Assembly (NCBI RefSeq): GCF_014196455.1
Contig: NZ_JACIDS010000003.1
Coordinates: forward strand, 620,001-684,000
Reading direction: 5' to 3'
DNA from: Kaistia hirudinis
GTDB lineage: Bacteria > Pseudomonadota > Alphaproteobacteria > Rhizobiales > Kaistiaceae
DNA length: 64,000 nt
Shown: piece after piece, positions 8,760 through 18,195 of the stretch
Layout of the letters: every line of letters starts with the position of its first letter
How positions within the stretch are numbered: position 1 is the stretch's first letter
Program-made: the position numbers and the translations under genes
Notes under the pieces: generated by a model
Databases searched by the model: none
What the model was told of the DNA's origin: nothing
What the model saw: only the letters and a program-made list of their open reading frames with translations

Positions 8760-9791
8760 TCAGATCCAGCCGGAGAGCTCGCGGCGGGCGAGGTGCTCCA
8801 GGAGGACGATGCCCTCCGGACTGTCGTTCAGGCAGGGGAGGGCCGCAAACTTCTCGCCGCCATGCTCATGGAAGATCTCGGCATTCTGCATGCCGATCTC
8901 CTCCAGCGTCTCGACGCAATCGGCCGCGAAGCCGGGGGAGGCGACGGCGAGGCGGCGCATACCGCCCTTGGCGAGCGCGGCGACGGTCTCGTCGGTATAG
9001 GGCTTCAGCCACTCCGCCTTGCCGAACCGCGACTGGAAGGTGAGCCGCAGCCGGTCCGCGCTCCAGCCCAGGCGCTCGCGCAGCAGGCGGGTCGTCTTCT
9101 GGCAGTGGCAGTGATAGGGGTCGCCCTTCAGGAAATAGGATTTCGGCAGGCCGTGGAACGAGGCCAGCACGCATTCCGGCTCGAAATCCAGCGCGGCGAC
9201 CGAGCGCTCGATCGAGCGGGCGAGCGCGTCGATATAGACGGGATCGTCGTGATAGGGCGGCAGCGTCCTGAGCGCCGGCTGCCAGCGCATCTTCTGCAGC
9301 GTCTCGAAGGCCTTGTCGTTCACCGTCGCCGTGGTCGCCGCGGAATATTGCGGATAGAGCGGCATGATCAGGATGCGCTCGCAGCCGGCCGCCTTGAGCG
9401 CCTCGATCCGCTCGCCGATCGCCGGTGTGCCGTAGCGCATCGCCCAGTCGACGACGACATCGCCGGCGAAGGCCGGGGCGAGCTTCTCCGCCTGGGCACG
9501 GGTGATGGTCCGCAGCGGCGACTCATTGCGCTCGGTATTCCAGATCGACGCATAGGCATGGCCCGAGCGCTTCGGCCGGGTGGTCAGGATCACGAGATTG
9601 AGCAGCGGCCACCAGAGGTGGCGCGGCAGCTCGATGACGCGCCGGTCGGAGAGAAATTCCTTCAGATATCGCCGCATCGACCAATAGTCGGTCGCGTCCG
9701 GTGTACCGAGATTGACGAGCAGGACGCCCACCTTGCCGAAGGCGACGGGCGGGTGGCCGGGCGGGAGCGCGCTGGCGGGAGTGTGGTTCAT
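8760..9791 (-). CDS. hemH: Ferrochelatase
   Basis: A 343-residue ferrochelatase, which inserts Fe2+ into protoporphyrin IX to make protoheme at the inner membrane. Diagnostic features are GVLLVNLGTPDATDYWSMRRYLKEFLSD near the N-terminus, the catalytic-histidine segment ASFHGLPKSYFLKGDPYHC (about residue 205-220) and the conserved SPGFAADCVETLEEI with its metal-pathway Glu near residue 300. There is no C-terminal [2Fe-2S] extension. It is divergent from the nucleotidase gene, with a 145-bp shared promoter region. Confidence 0.96.
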   Translation of the reverse strand: MNHTPASALPPGHPPVAFGKVGVLLVNLGTPDATDYWSMRRYLKEFLSDRRVIELPRHLWWPLLNLVILTTRPKRSGHAYASIWNTERNESPLRTITRAQAEKLAPAFAGDVVVDWAMRYGTPAIGERIEALKAAGCERILIMPLYPQYSAATTATVNDKAFETLQKMRWQPALRTLPPYHDDPVYIDALARSIERSVAALDFEPECVLASFHGLPKSYFLKGDPYHCHCQKTTRLLRERLGWSADRLRLTFQSRFGKAEWLKPYTDETVAALAKGGMRRLAVASPGFAADCVETLEEIGMQNAEIFHEHGGEKFAALPCLNDSPEGIVLLEHLARRELSGWI

Positions 9792-9936
9792 TTGAATCTA
9801 TCTAGCGCCCGATCGCCCCCGCGCGAAGGGCCAATCGGTGCGTTGCGGCAAAGGCGTGAAGCGCGCGTCGCAAACTCGCGCTAAGCTCGCGAGCAAGAGG
9901 CCCTGAGGCCGGGGCCGATCGAACGGAGATCATGCC

Positions 9937-11439
9937 ATGTCCGCCCGAATCCGACTTCGGCTGAGCGTCCTTGCGCTCGCATCCCTGCTGTCGACCGCCG
10001 CGCTCGCCGAGACGGTCACGCTGCGCTTCGTCCAGACCAACGACATTGATCGCATGCAGGAAGAGAAGGGCCGCGGCGGTTTCGCGCGCCTTGCCGCCGT
10101 CATTGGCGCGGAGCGCGCCGAGGGTCCGACCTTCTTCGTCCATTCCGGCGATACGCTGTCGCCCTCGCTGCTGTCCGGCATCGACAAGGGCGCCCATATC
10201 ATCGACATCCTCAATCAGATGGGCGTCGATGCCATGACGCCGGGCAATCACGAGTTCGACTTCGGCAAGGACAATTTCCACGATCGGATCGCCGAGGCGA
10301 AGTTCCCTGTTCTCACCTCCAACATGCGCGAGGCGGATGGAAGCCAGCCGCCGGGCACGCTGGATGAGCGGATCGTCGACGTCGACGGCATCAAGATCGC
10401 CTTCTACGGCCTGACGACGGAGGATACGCCGATCGTCTCCAGCCCCGGCGACATGGTGTTCAAGTCGTCGATCGAGACCGCCAAGGCCAAGGCGAAGGCG
10501 CTGCGCGAAGCTGGCGCCGATCTCGTGGTGGCGGTCGTGCACACGCCGCTGCCGGTCGATATCGCCCTCGTCCGCGCCCACGCCGCCGATCTCGTCTTCT
10601 CCGGCCATGACGAGCATCTGATGACCTTCTATGACGGCAAGACCGTTCTCACGGAATCGGGCTCGCAGGCCGACGATATCGTCGTGACCCGCGTCACGGT
10701 CGACAAGGAGGTGAAGGACGGCAAGACGCGCGTGACCTGGCGTCCGGCCTTCGACATCGTCGACAGCGCCACCGTTACGCCCGATCCGAAGATCGCGGCG
10801 GTCGTGAAGGCGTATCAGGACAAGCTCGACGCGGCGCTGAAGGTCGATATCGGCACCACCACCACGCCGCTCGACAGCCGCCGGGCCACGGTGCGCGGGG
10901 AGGAGGCGGCTATCGGCGATCTCTTCGCCGATGCGATGCGCGCTGCTGTCGGCGCCGATGTCGCGATCACCAATGGCGGCGGCATCCGGGCGGACCGCGA
11001 ATATCCGGCCGGCACCGTGCTGACGCGCGCCGACATCTTTGCCGAGCTGCCCTTCGGCAACAAGACGGTGAAGCTCTCGGTGACGGGCGAGCAGCTCCGC
11101 GCCGCGCTGGTGAACGGCTTCAGCCAGGCCGATCAGGGCGCCGGCCGCTTCCCGCAGGTCTCGGGCCTCACGGTCGATGTCGATCTTGCGAAGCCGCCGC
11201 GCGAACGCGTCCTCGCCGTCAAAGTCGGCGACAAGCCGCTCGACCTGTCGGCGACCTATACGCTCGCGACCAATGACTTCATGGCCAATGGCGGCGACGG
11301 CTATGCGGTGCTGCGCGAGGCCGGGCAATTGATCGGCCCGATCGACGCTCAGCTGATGGCGAGCCAGGTCATCGATTATATCACGGCGAAGAAGACGATC
11401 GCCCCGACGGTCGAGGGCCGGATCAGGCCGGCGCCATAA
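9937..11439 (+). CDS. Secreted 5'-nucleotidase / metallophosphatase-like protein
   Basis: A 500-residue periplasmic protein of the UshA/5'-nucleotidase family, with a signal peptide (residues 1-24, ending ALA). It has the N-terminal calcineurin-like metallophosphoesterase domain (HSGDTLSPS, GNHEFDFG near residue 105, VVHTPLP, SGHDEHL) and the C-terminal substrate-binding domain (ITNGGGIRAD; TNDFMANGGDGY). The first metal motif, normally D-x-H, reads NDID (D36, D38), so one usual ligand is replaced by Asp. Expected to hydrolyse nucleotides or sugar nucleotides outside the cytoplasm for phosphate and nucleoside salvage. A strong hairpin follows the stop. Confidence 0.88.
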   Translation: MSARIRLRLSVLALASLLSTAALAETVTLRFVQTNDIDRMQEEKGRGGFARLAAVIGAERAEGPTFFVHSGDTLSPSLLSGIDKGAHIIDILNQMGVDAMTPGNHEFDFGKDNFHDRIAEAKFPVLTSNMREADGSQPPGTLDERIVDVDGIKIAFYGLTTEDTPIVSSPGDMVFKSSIETAKAKAKALREAGADLVVAVVHTPLPVDIALVRAHAADLVFSGHDEHLMTFYDGKTVLTESGSQADDIVVTRVTVDKEVKDGKTRVTWRPAFDIVDSATVTPDPKIAAVVKAYQDKLDAALKVDIGTTTTPLDSRRATVRGEEAAIGDLFADAMRAAVGADVAITNGGGIRADREYPAGTVLTRADIFAELPFGNKTVKLSVTGEQLRAALVNGFSQADQGAGRFPQVSGLTVDVDLAKPPRERVLAVKVGDKPLDLSATYTLATNDFMANGGDGYAVLREAGQLIGPIDAQLMASQVIDYITAKKTIAPTVEGRIRPAP

Positions 11440-11489
11440 GGCGCCGCACCGCGCGGGGCGGGTCTTTTCTTGCTCCCGCGCGGCGCCTT
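11438..11489 (+). terminator. Hairpin terminator after the nucleotidase gene
   Basis: Ten perfect outer base pairs (11438-11447 with 11480-11489) and an inner GCGGG/CCCGC stem overlap the TAA stop. A T-rich stretch lies in the loop and TTT follows the second arm. Consistent with termination between this gene and the next. Confidence 0.55.
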
Positions 11490-11540
11490 TCGTGACGCTG
11501 TTCTCTCGCCAAGACGCTCCATCCGGTATAATTCAGGGCC

Positions 11541-12347
11541 ATGATCGCAGCCGCTCCCACCGCCGGTGCCGCCGGCCATCGCCCCCCGATCGTCGCCGTC
11601 AGCGCCGATGTCCGTGATGCGGACGGATATCGCTGGCATGCGGCCCCCGAGACCTATCTGAAGGCCGTGACCATCGGCCTCGGCGGCATCCCGCTGATCG
11701 TGCCCTCGCTCGGCGACGTGCTCGATTTCGACGCTTTGCTCCAGCGCGTCGACGGCGTGCTGCTGACCGGCGCCCGCTCGAACGTCTTCCCCGAATTCTA
11801 TGGCGAGACGCCTGATCCGGTGGCCGAGCCCTATGACATCGCGCGCGACCAGACGACGCTGCCGCTGATCCGCGCGGCGATCCGCCATGGCGTGCCGCTG
11901 CTGGCGATCTGCCGCGGCTTCCAGGAACTCAACGTCGCGCTGGGCGGCACGCTCGTGCCGGAGGTCCACAAGGTGCCCGGCCGCGTCGACCACCGCTCGC
12001 CGGAATCGACCGACCAGAGCGAGCGCTTCGCCATCCGCCAGGACGTGGTCGTGGCGACGGGCAGTTGCCTCGGCCGCATCCTCGGCGACGGCGTGATCCG
12101 CGTGAACTCGCTCCACCGTCAGGCGGTGCTGCGCCTCGCCGATGGCCTCTCCATCGAGGCGGTCGCGCCTGACGGAACCATCGAGGCGGTCAGCGTCACC
12201 GATGCGGCGGGATTTGCCGTCGGCGTCCAGTGGCATCCGGAATTCTGGGTGGCGACCGACGCGCCCTCGGGCCGTCTCTTCCGCGCCTTCGGCGAGGCGA
12301 TGCGCGAGCGCATGGCCCGCACGCCGGGCCTCGCTGCGGCCGAATAG
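11541..12347 (+). CDS. Gamma-glutamyl-gamma-aminobutyrate hydrolase family peptidase (C26)
   Basis: A 268-residue class I glutamine amidotransferase-like hydrolase of the PuuD/peptidase C26 group. The nucleophile elbow reads LLAICRGFQELNVALGG (Cys near residue 121), and the catalytic His/Glu pair is in GVQWHPEFW near the C-terminus. A SLHRQAV motif near residue 190 is typical of the family. PuuD cleaves gamma-glutamyl-GABA in putrescine catabolism, but homologues also act on other gamma-glutamyl amides. The rest of the puu pathway is not here; a gamma-glutamyltransferase gene lies 4 kb away, so the precise substrate is open. Confidence 0.88.
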   Translation: MIAAAPTAGAAGHRPPIVAVSADVRDADGYRWHAAPETYLKAVTIGLGGIPLIVPSLGDVLDFDALLQRVDGVLLTGARSNVFPEFYGETPDPVAEPYDIARDQTTLPLIRAAIRHGVPLLAICRGFQELNVALGGTLVPEVHKVPGRVDHRSPESTDQSERFAIRQDVVVATGSCLGRILGDGVIRVNSLHRQAVLRLADGLSIEAVAPDGTIEAVSVTDAAGFAVGVQWHPEFWVATDAPSGRLFRAFGEAMRERMARTPGLAAAE

Positions 12348-12353
12348 CGCCGG

Positions 12354-13376
12354 TCAGGCGGCGGCGATGGCGCCGCCCAGCATCACCAGACCGAAGAGCA
12401 GGATGCCCGCCGACGCGGCAAGCTCGAGGCCGCGCAGGATGCGCAGCCGGCCATTCGAACCTTCGGCCGAGAAACGCAGCGCCAGATCCTTCGCCTTGAC
12501 GGCCATGGTCGCCAGCGCTGCGACCGTGACGCCGGTGCCGAGCGCCATCATCAGAACCGACAGGATGCCGGCCCAATAGAGCCGCTGCGAGATCGCGAAA
12601 ACGAGCACGATGATCGCGCCCGAGCAGGGCCGGATGCCGACCGCGAGGATCGCCGCGAGCGCATTGCGAAAGGTCAGCGGTCCGGTCAGCGTCGACGGGT
12701 CCGGCGTGTGGGCATGGCCGCAATCGCAGGAGAACGATGTGGACGAGACCGCGGCCGTGCTCATGGCGCCATTGGTCGAGAAGCTGAGATTGTGGATGCA
12801 ATGGGCATCATGGACATGCACGGGCGCGCCGGCGCCGGCCGTCCGCCGTTCCACAGGCTTCAGCCGCGACCACAGCAGCCAGAGGCCGCAGAGCGCCACC
12901 ATCGCGTAGCTCGCGATCTCCAGCGCGTCGGTCGCGCGTGTCATCGTCACCGCGGTCACGTTCAGGACCAGCGTGCCGATGCTGACGACGACGATCGCCG
13001 TCAGCGCCTGCACGAAGGCGGAGGCGAAGGAGATCGCGATGCCGCGTTTCAGCGTGTCGCCGCTCGCCAGCAGATAGGACGAGATCACCGCCTTGCCATG
13101 GCCGGGGCCGACGGCGTGGAAGACGCCATAGGCGAAGGAGATCGCGACCAGGATCAGCGCGGCGTGGCCGCTCTCGGTCAGGAGCTTCAGCGCTGCGGTG
13201 AGCTGGTGATAGAAGGCGGCCTGCTGCGCGGCGACCCAGATGAAGAAGCCCTTGAACGGCCCCGCCCAGGCGACGGAGCCGGAGCCGTCCGGCGTCGCTA
13301 TGCCGAACGGGCTGCTCGCGGCGAAGGCGAGGCCGGGGATCGCCATGAGGGCGAGCGCAGCCGGCAGGCGTCTCAT
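12354..13376 (-). CDS. Nickel/cobalt transporter, RcnA/NiCoT-like
   Basis: A 340-residue inner-membrane protein of the high-affinity nickel/cobalt transporter family. It has a signal-like first helix, then the metal-transport motif AVGPGHGKAVISSYLL near residue 110, SFASAFVQALTAI, and in the second half GIRPCSGAIIVLVFA. A cytoplasmic or periplasmic loop (about residues 190-235) is rich in His and Cys (HVHDAHCIHN; CDCGHAH), a probable metal-binding element. The ATG at 13376 overlaps the DUF1007 stop as ATGA; an ATG two codons earlier is also possible. Ion selectivity and direction cannot be told from sequence. Confidence 0.85.
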   Translation of the reverse strand: MRRLPAALALMAIPGLAFAASSPFGIATPDGSGSVAWAGPFKGFFIWVAAQQAAFYHQLTAALKLLTESGHAALILVAISFAYGVFHAVGPGHGKAVISSYLLASGDTLKRGIAISFASAFVQALTAIVVVSIGTLVLNVTAVTMTRATDALEIASYAMVALCGLWLLWSRLKPVERRTAGAGAPVHVHDAHCIHNLSFSTNGAMSTAAVSSTSFSCDCGHAHTPDPSTLTGPLTFRNALAAILAVGIRPCSGAIIVLVFAISQRLYWAGILSVLMMALGTGVTVAALATMAVKAKDLALRFSAEGSNGRLRILRGLELAASAGILLFGLVMLGGAIAAA

Positions 13377-14017
13377 GAGCATTTCACCGTGATGAGGCTC
13401 GCAAGGCTCGATGCCGCATCGGCGAGCTCCGGCGGCAGGTCGCGCTGATCCATCGGGATCGCGGCGAGCTGCGCCATGGTCGCGTCGTCGAGTTCATGCG
13501 GCGGACGGTAGGTCGCCTGACAATTGGCGGGCGCACCGGCGAGATGGATCGTATGGTCCTTCACGAAATTGAAGGCGACGAAATATTCGGGGTCGAACAC
13601 CTCGAGCGTCGTGGTCAGCCCCGGTGCCGTCGGCGTCTTGAGCGGCAGCGTATAGAACAGCGTCAGGCGGCCATCGTGGAAGTCCAGCCAGTATTCGCTC
13701 GGGAACTTCACCGGGACGTGCTTGCCGTTCACCTTGAGCAAGGTGAAGTAGTTGTAATCCTTGAGTGAATCCACATTGACCTTGGCGAGGGGCTGCAGCT
13801 CCTCATCCGAGAGCTTGCCGTCGCCATTGGCGTCGAGGCCCTGGATCGCGAAGGCGGTGAACGCCTCGTCGAACTGCCAGATATGGCGGATCGCCGTCAT
13901 CCGGCCCTGCTCGTCGAAAACGATTTCTTCCTTGGCATCCACGAAGACGTGGGGATGCGCCGAGGCGAGGCCGGTGGCCGCGATCAGCATGAGGAGCGCG
14001 AAGCCTATTCGGAGCAT
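13373..14017 (-). CDS. DUF1007 family periplasmic protein, metal-transport partner
   Basis: A 214-residue exported protein with a signal peptide (LLMLIAATGLASA) and the DUF1007 hallmark HPHVFVDAKEEIVFDEQG directly after the cleavage site, which puts two histidines at the mature N-terminus. An EF-hand-like DANGDGKLSDEE segment follows near residue 63. DUF1007 proteins occur next to NiCoT/RcnA-type transporters, as here, where the genes overlap. A role in capturing or delivering Ni2+/Co2+ (or another divalent metal) in the periplasm is inferred from this pairing. Confidence 0.88.
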   Translation of the reverse strand: MLRIGFALLMLIAATGLASAHPHVFVDAKEEIVFDEQGRMTAIRHIWQFDEAFTAFAIQGLDANGDGKLSDEELQPLAKVNVDSLKDYNYFTLLKVNGKHVPVKFPSEYWLDFHDGRLTLFYTLPLKTPTAPGLTTTLEVFDPEYFVAFNFVKDHTIHLAGAPANCQATYRPPHELDDATMAQLAAIPMDQRDLPPELADAASSLASLITVKCS

Positions 14018-14081
14018 TCACGGTCGCCTATCGTTTGGGGAATTATCAGATCGCGCAGAACTGCGGCCGGATCGTGTCAGC

Positions 14082-14990
14082 TCAGCAGGCGCCGCCGGGG
14101 GGAGTGTTCGTCTCGAACCATTTGACGAGAAAGTCGATGAAGGCCCGCACCTTGCCGGAGAGATGGCGCCGGTGCGGATAGACCGCGTGGATCGCGACGC
14201 TCGCCGGCTCATAGGCCTCGAGCACGGCGACGAGCCGTCCGTTGCGCAGATCGTCCTTCACGACGAGATAGGGCACGATCACGAAGCCGAGGCCGGCCAG
14301 TCCGGCGAGGCGGGCGGCGTTCGGGCTGTTCACCTCGACGCGGCCCTTGACGCCCACGGCGACGCGCTCGCCATCGACCATGAAGGGCCAGTTGCTGCGA
14401 TAGCCGACATTGGTGTCGATGATGCAGGGCTTGCTGGAGAGGTCGGACGGCACCTCCGGCAGGCCATAGCGTTCGATGACCTCGGGGCTGGCGCAGATCA
14501 TGATGCGGAAGGCGGCGAGACGGCGCGCGATCAGGCTCGAATCGGTCAGCGAGGTGATTCGGATCGCGACGTCGAAGCCCTCGTCGACGAGGTCGACGAA
14601 CCGGTCTTCGAGGTGGAGTTCCAGCGTGATGCCAGGCTCGCTCACCACGAAGTCCATGATGGCGCGGCCGAGTTCGCCGTCGCCGAAGGTCCGGGGCGCG
14701 CTGACCTTGAGGCGGCCACGCGCCGCCGCATGAGCGTCGCCGACGGAGTTCTGCAGATCGTCGATGCGCTGCAGGATTTCCGTCGCGTCGCGCGCATAGG
14801 TCTGGCCGACCTCGGTGAGCGACAGCGTCCGCGTCGTGCGGTTCAGCAGGCGCGCGCCGAGCTCGTCCTCGAGCTCGCGCACATATTTCGAGATGAGCGC
14901 CTTCGAGCGGCCCATCTTGCGCGCCGCGGCCGAGAAGCCTCCGGCTTCGACCACTTCGACGAAAGTCCGCATGCGGGTGAGCGTGTCCAT
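14082..14990 (-). CDS. LysR family transcriptional regulator
   Basis: A 302-residue LysR-type regulator. The helix-turn-helix is at residues 1-60 (FVEVVEAGGFSAAARKMGRSKALISKYVRELEDELGARLLNRTTR), followed by the periplasmic-binding-like effector domain starting near residue 90. It belongs to the AaeR/DsdC-like group that often carries LSLTEVGQTY. It lies just upstream of the DUF1007/NiCoT pair on the same strand and is separated from the amidase gene by 88 bases. Its target is unknown. Confidence 0.9.
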   Translation of the reverse strand: MDTLTRMRTFVEVVEAGGFSAAARKMGRSKALISKYVRELEDELGARLLNRTTRTLSLTEVGQTYARDATEILQRIDDLQNSVGDAHAAARGRLKVSAPRTFGDGELGRAIMDFVVSEPGITLELHLEDRFVDLVDEGFDVAIRITSLTDSSLIARRLAAFRIMICASPEVIERYGLPEVPSDLSSKPCIIDTNVGYRSNWPFMVDGERVAVGVKGRVEVNSPNAARLAGLAGLGFVIVPYLVVKDDLRNGRLVAVLEAYEPASVAIHAVYPHRRHLSGKVRAFIDFLVKWFETNTPPGGAC

Positions 14991-15078
14991 CCGCGCGATA
15001 CTATAGCGTGCCGGAGATGATGGAAGTCCTCGTCTTGCTTGCAGGGCCGCGATCGTGCCGCAACATCCCGCCGGCGGC

Positions 15079-16263
15079 TCAGCCGGCGAGAATCCGCCGG
15101 GCGATGTCGATCAGCGCCTTGTCGCGGCCGGCGGGCGCCACCAGCGAGACGCCGAGCGGGCAGCCATCCATGTCGGCGATCGGCAGGCTGATCTGGGGCA
15201 ATCCCGAAAGGCCGGACGAGCAGAGCATCGAAAGGGCGCGGTTGCGATAGGATTCGAGGTCGTCGCTGGGGAGATTGCGCAGCGGCGCGATGCTCGGCGT
15301 CGTCGGAATGGCGAGCACCGTATCGTCGCCGAGCAGGCCGGTGAGCCGCTCGCGCACATGGCTGCGGCGCTGCCCGGCGGCCGCGTAGTCCTCGGCGGTG
15401 ACGCGGCTCGCCCATTCGAAGCGCTCGCGCACGCCCGGGCCGAAGACCGGGTTGTTGGCCGTGATCCAGGCGCCGTTCGCCTGCCAGGCTTCATAGGCCT
15501 GCATGGTGCGGAAGATCATGCGCCAGGCGGCGAGGCCGTCATCGGACACCATCACGGCGCCGGCCGGCTCCAGATGCGCCGCGATCCGCGGGCTGGCGCT
15601 GCGCACGGCCGCTTCCTCGATGTCGCCGAGCAGCAGGGCGTGAATGTCGTCGCCGACGATGAAGCGCGTCAGCGGCGGACCGCCGGCATCCTCGCCGAGC
15701 AGCACGTCGCCGACCCGGGCGAAGGTGTCGATATCGCGCGCGAACCAGCCGACCGTGTCGAATGTCTCGGCGAGCGGCAGCACGCCGGAAATGTCGATCC
15801 GCCCATGCGTCGGGCGAAGCCCGATCAGCCCGTTATAGGAGGCGGGCGCCCGGACGGAGCCGCCCGTATCGGTGCCGAGCGCGAAATCCACCAGGCCCGC
15901 CGAGGTCGCCGCCGCCGAGCCGGACGACGAGCCGCCGGGAATGCGCCCGGGCGCGCGCACATTGATCGGCGTGCCGTAGTGGAAGTTCTCGCCATTCATC
16001 GAATAGGCGAACTCGTCCGTGTGCGTCTTGCCGACGAAGCGCGCGCCGGCATCGAGCAGCTTCTGGACCGCCGGCGCATTCTCCGTCTTGATCGAGCTTT
16101 GCTGGCGAAACAGCGGATGACCGCCGCCGGTCGGATAGCCGACGACGTCGTAGAGATCCTTCACGGCGAGGGTCAGCCCCGCGAGGGGACCGGACGATGC
16201 AGCCGTGACCTCCACGGCCGGATAATCGACGAAGGCGTTGACGGGATCGCTGGTGAGAAGCAT
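15079..16263 (-). CDS. Amidase (amidase signature family)
   Basis: A 394-residue cytoplasmic amidase with the Ser-cisSer-Lys triad: LAVKDLYDVVG holds the Lys near residue 34, GGSSSGSAAATSAG the cis-Ser near 111, and TDTGGSVRAPASYNG the nucleophile Ser near 135. The size is that of short amidase-signature enzymes such as AtzE-like or indoleacetamide hydrolases, not the GatA subunit. It likely releases ammonia from a carboxamide. It is transcribed in the same direction as the downstream lysR gene and is preceded by the ggt gene, whose terminator lies between them. Confidence 0.88.
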   Translation of the reverse strand: MLLTSDPVNAFVDYPAVEVTAASSGPLAGLTLAVKDLYDVVGYPTGGGHPLFRQQSSIKTENAPAVQKLLDAGARFVGKTHTDEFAYSMNGENFHYGTPINVRAPGRIPGGSSSGSAAATSAGLVDFALGTDTGGSVRAPASYNGLIGLRPTHGRIDISGVLPLAETFDTVGWFARDIDTFARVGDVLLGEDAGGPPLTRFIVGDDIHALLLGDIEEAAVRSASPRIAAHLEPAGAVMVSDDGLAAWRMIFRTMQAYEAWQANGAWITANNPVFGPGVRERFEWASRVTAEDYAAAGQRRSHVRERLTGLLGDDTVLAIPTTPSIAPLRNLPSDDLESYRNRALSMLCSSGLSGLPQISLPIADMDGCPLGVSLVAPAGRDKALIDIARRILAG

Positions 16264-16356
16264 GGGCTCGCAAGGGCTGGGGAAGGCCGATCGGCTCGGC
16301 CGATGCGGCGTGGGACAGGCTCCCTCAGTACATAGCCCGTTCTTTCATCCAATGCC

Positions 16357-16382
16357 AAAAAAACTGCCGCTTCAGGCGGCAA
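16357..16382 (-). terminator. Rho-independent terminator of the ggt-like gene
   Basis: On the minus strand TGCCGC-CTGAA-GCGGCA is followed by GTTTTTTT. The TGA stop codon of the ggt-like gene (16372-16374) lies in the loop of this hairpin. This is a clear intrinsic terminator. Confidence 0.85.
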
Positions 16383-17961
16383 TCGCCGCGCCGTCGGAGC
16401 GTGGGTCCGTCGCGCCGAGGATGCGCCCGTCGGGTCGCCGGACGAGAGCGCCGGCATGGCCCATCAGGTCCGCATGGCTGGCATCGAGGACCTCGACATC
16501 GTGCCCCGCCCGTTCGAGCGCCAGGACGAGATCGGGATCGAAGCGGTTCTCGAGGCGCAGATTGGTGTGGTCCGAACCCCAGGTCCGTCCGAGCAGCCAG
16601 CGCGGCGCATCGACGGCCCGGGCCAGGTCCATGCCGAAGCGGGCATAGCGGGTGAAGACTGCGGCCTGCGTTTGCGGCTGCCCTTCGCCGCCCATCGTGC
16701 CGTAGCTCATGAAGCGGCCGTCGTCGAACGAGGCCATGGCCGGGTTCAGCGTGTGGAAGGGCTTGCGGCCGGGGTGGAGCGGATTGCGCGCCTTGGGATC
16801 GAGCGAGAAGGACGAGCCGCGATTCTGCCAGGTGATGCCGGTGCGCGGCAGCACCACGCCCGAGCCGAATTCCCAGAACACCGACTGGATATAGGAGACG
16901 GCCATGCCGTTCGCGTCGATCGCGCCGAGCCAGACCGTGTCGCCCTTCAGCGCGACCTGCGGCCAGGGCGCCGCCCGGCGCATGTCGACGGCGCCTGCCT
17001 CGCGGTCGAGCACGGCATTGGAGAGATGGACCGAAAGATCGCCGGCGATGATCGGATCGGTCACATGCGCATCGCGGATGAGGAAGGCGCGCTTGGTCGC
17101 CTCGACCAGACCGTGCACATGCTCGAAGCTCTCGCCGCGCTTGACGCCGAGGCGCTCGAACACGCCGAGGATGATCAGCGAGGCGACGCCCTGCGTGGGC
17201 GGCGGGGCGTTGAACAGTTCGACGTCGCTGAGGCGGACCGACAGCGGCTGGCGGAAGCGCGGCTCATGACGCGCCAGATCCTCGCGCGTCACCGGGCTGC
17301 CGATCCGCTCGAGGTCGTCAGCGATCGTGGCAGCCACGTCGCCGCGATAGAAATCGTCGAAGCCGGCATGGGCGAGGTGATCCAGGGTCTCGGCGAGCCG
17401 CTCCTGCCGGATGATCGTGCCGACCTCCGGCACCTGGCCATCGACGAGGAAGGCCTCGGCGAAGCCCGGCGCGGCGTTGAGTGCCTCGAAATGCTCGCGC
17501 GTCAGCCGCGTCTGCGAGCGCGTGACGGCAATGCCGGACCGCGCATGGGCGATCGCATTGGCGAGCAGCGTCTGCCGGTCGAGCCGGCCGCCGACGCTCT
17601 GCGCGTATTCATAGGCGAGCTGCCAGCCCGAGACGGCTCCGGCGACGGTGAGCGCCGCGTCGGGGCCGCGCGTCGGGATGCGGTCATAGCCCTTCTCGCG
17701 ATAGGCGGCGATCGTCGCCTTCGAGCCGGCCGAGCCGCAGCCCTTGATATAGCGCGGCGGACGGCCGGGCTCCCGCACCAGCCAGAAGCCGTCTCCGCCG
17801 ATGCTGTTCATGTGCGGATAGACCACGGCGATCGTCGCGGCCGTCGCGATCATCGCCTCGATGGCGTTGCCGCCGGCCCGCAGCACCTCGGCGCCCGCCT
17901 CCGCCGCCGCAAAATGCGGCGCCACCACCATGCCCTTTTCGCCGACGACCGTCTCGCTCAC
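16372..17961 (-). CDS. Gamma-glutamyltransferase family protein
   Basis: A 529-residue N-terminal-nucleophile hydrolase of the gamma-glutamyltranspeptidase family, which is cleaved into two chains at a catalytic Thr. Family motifs: ASEVLRAGGNA-like AGAEVLRAGGNAIEAMIA near residue 30, PHMNSIGGDGFWLV near 60, and GDTVWLGAIDANGMAVS near residue 340, where the Thr is the expected nucleophile. YGTMGGEGQPQTQ resembles the oxyanion block. No signal peptide is seen, unlike E. coli Ggt, so it may be cytoplasmic and act on other gamma-glutamyl or acyl substrates. A good GGAGG precedes the ATG. Confidence 0.87.
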   Translation of the reverse strand: MSETVVGEKGMVVAPHFAAAEAGAEVLRAGGNAIEAMIATAATIAVVYPHMNSIGGDGFWLVREPGRPPRYIKGCGSAGSKATIAAYREKGYDRIPTRGPDAALTVAGAVSGWQLAYEYAQSVGGRLDRQTLLANAIAHARSGIAVTRSQTRLTREHFEALNAAPGFAEAFLVDGQVPEVGTIIRQERLAETLDHLAHAGFDDFYRGDVAATIADDLERIGSPVTREDLARHEPRFRQPLSVRLSDVELFNAPPPTQGVASLIILGVFERLGVKRGESFEHVHGLVEATKRAFLIRDAHVTDPIIAGDLSVHLSNAVLDREAGAVDMRRAAPWPQVALKGDTVWLGAIDANGMAVSYIQSVFWEFGSGVVLPRTGITWQNRGSSFSLDPKARNPLHPGRKPFHTLNPAMASFDDGRFMSYGTMGGEGQPQTQAAVFTRYARFGMDLARAVDAPRWLLGRTWGSDHTNLRLENRFDPDLVLALERAGHDVEVLDASHADLMGHAGALVRRPDGRILGATDPRSDGAAIAA

Positions 17962-18195
17962 ATCCGCCTCCTGAAAGCTGGCTTCTGCTTAGGCGAATCG
18001 CGGGGGCGCCGGAAGGGCGAATCAAGGCCTGCCGCCTATCTGCGCAGCTTCTGCCCAAGCCTGCGGCAGGGGGCCGAAGATGTCATTTTCGTCACCGGAA
18101 CATCACATTTCCTGCGCCTTTGCGGCGACTTTCCGGCCCTGGGCGGTGTTGCCGGACCCCCGGCGCGGATTTTTCGGGGCGAATGCAAAAAGTCG

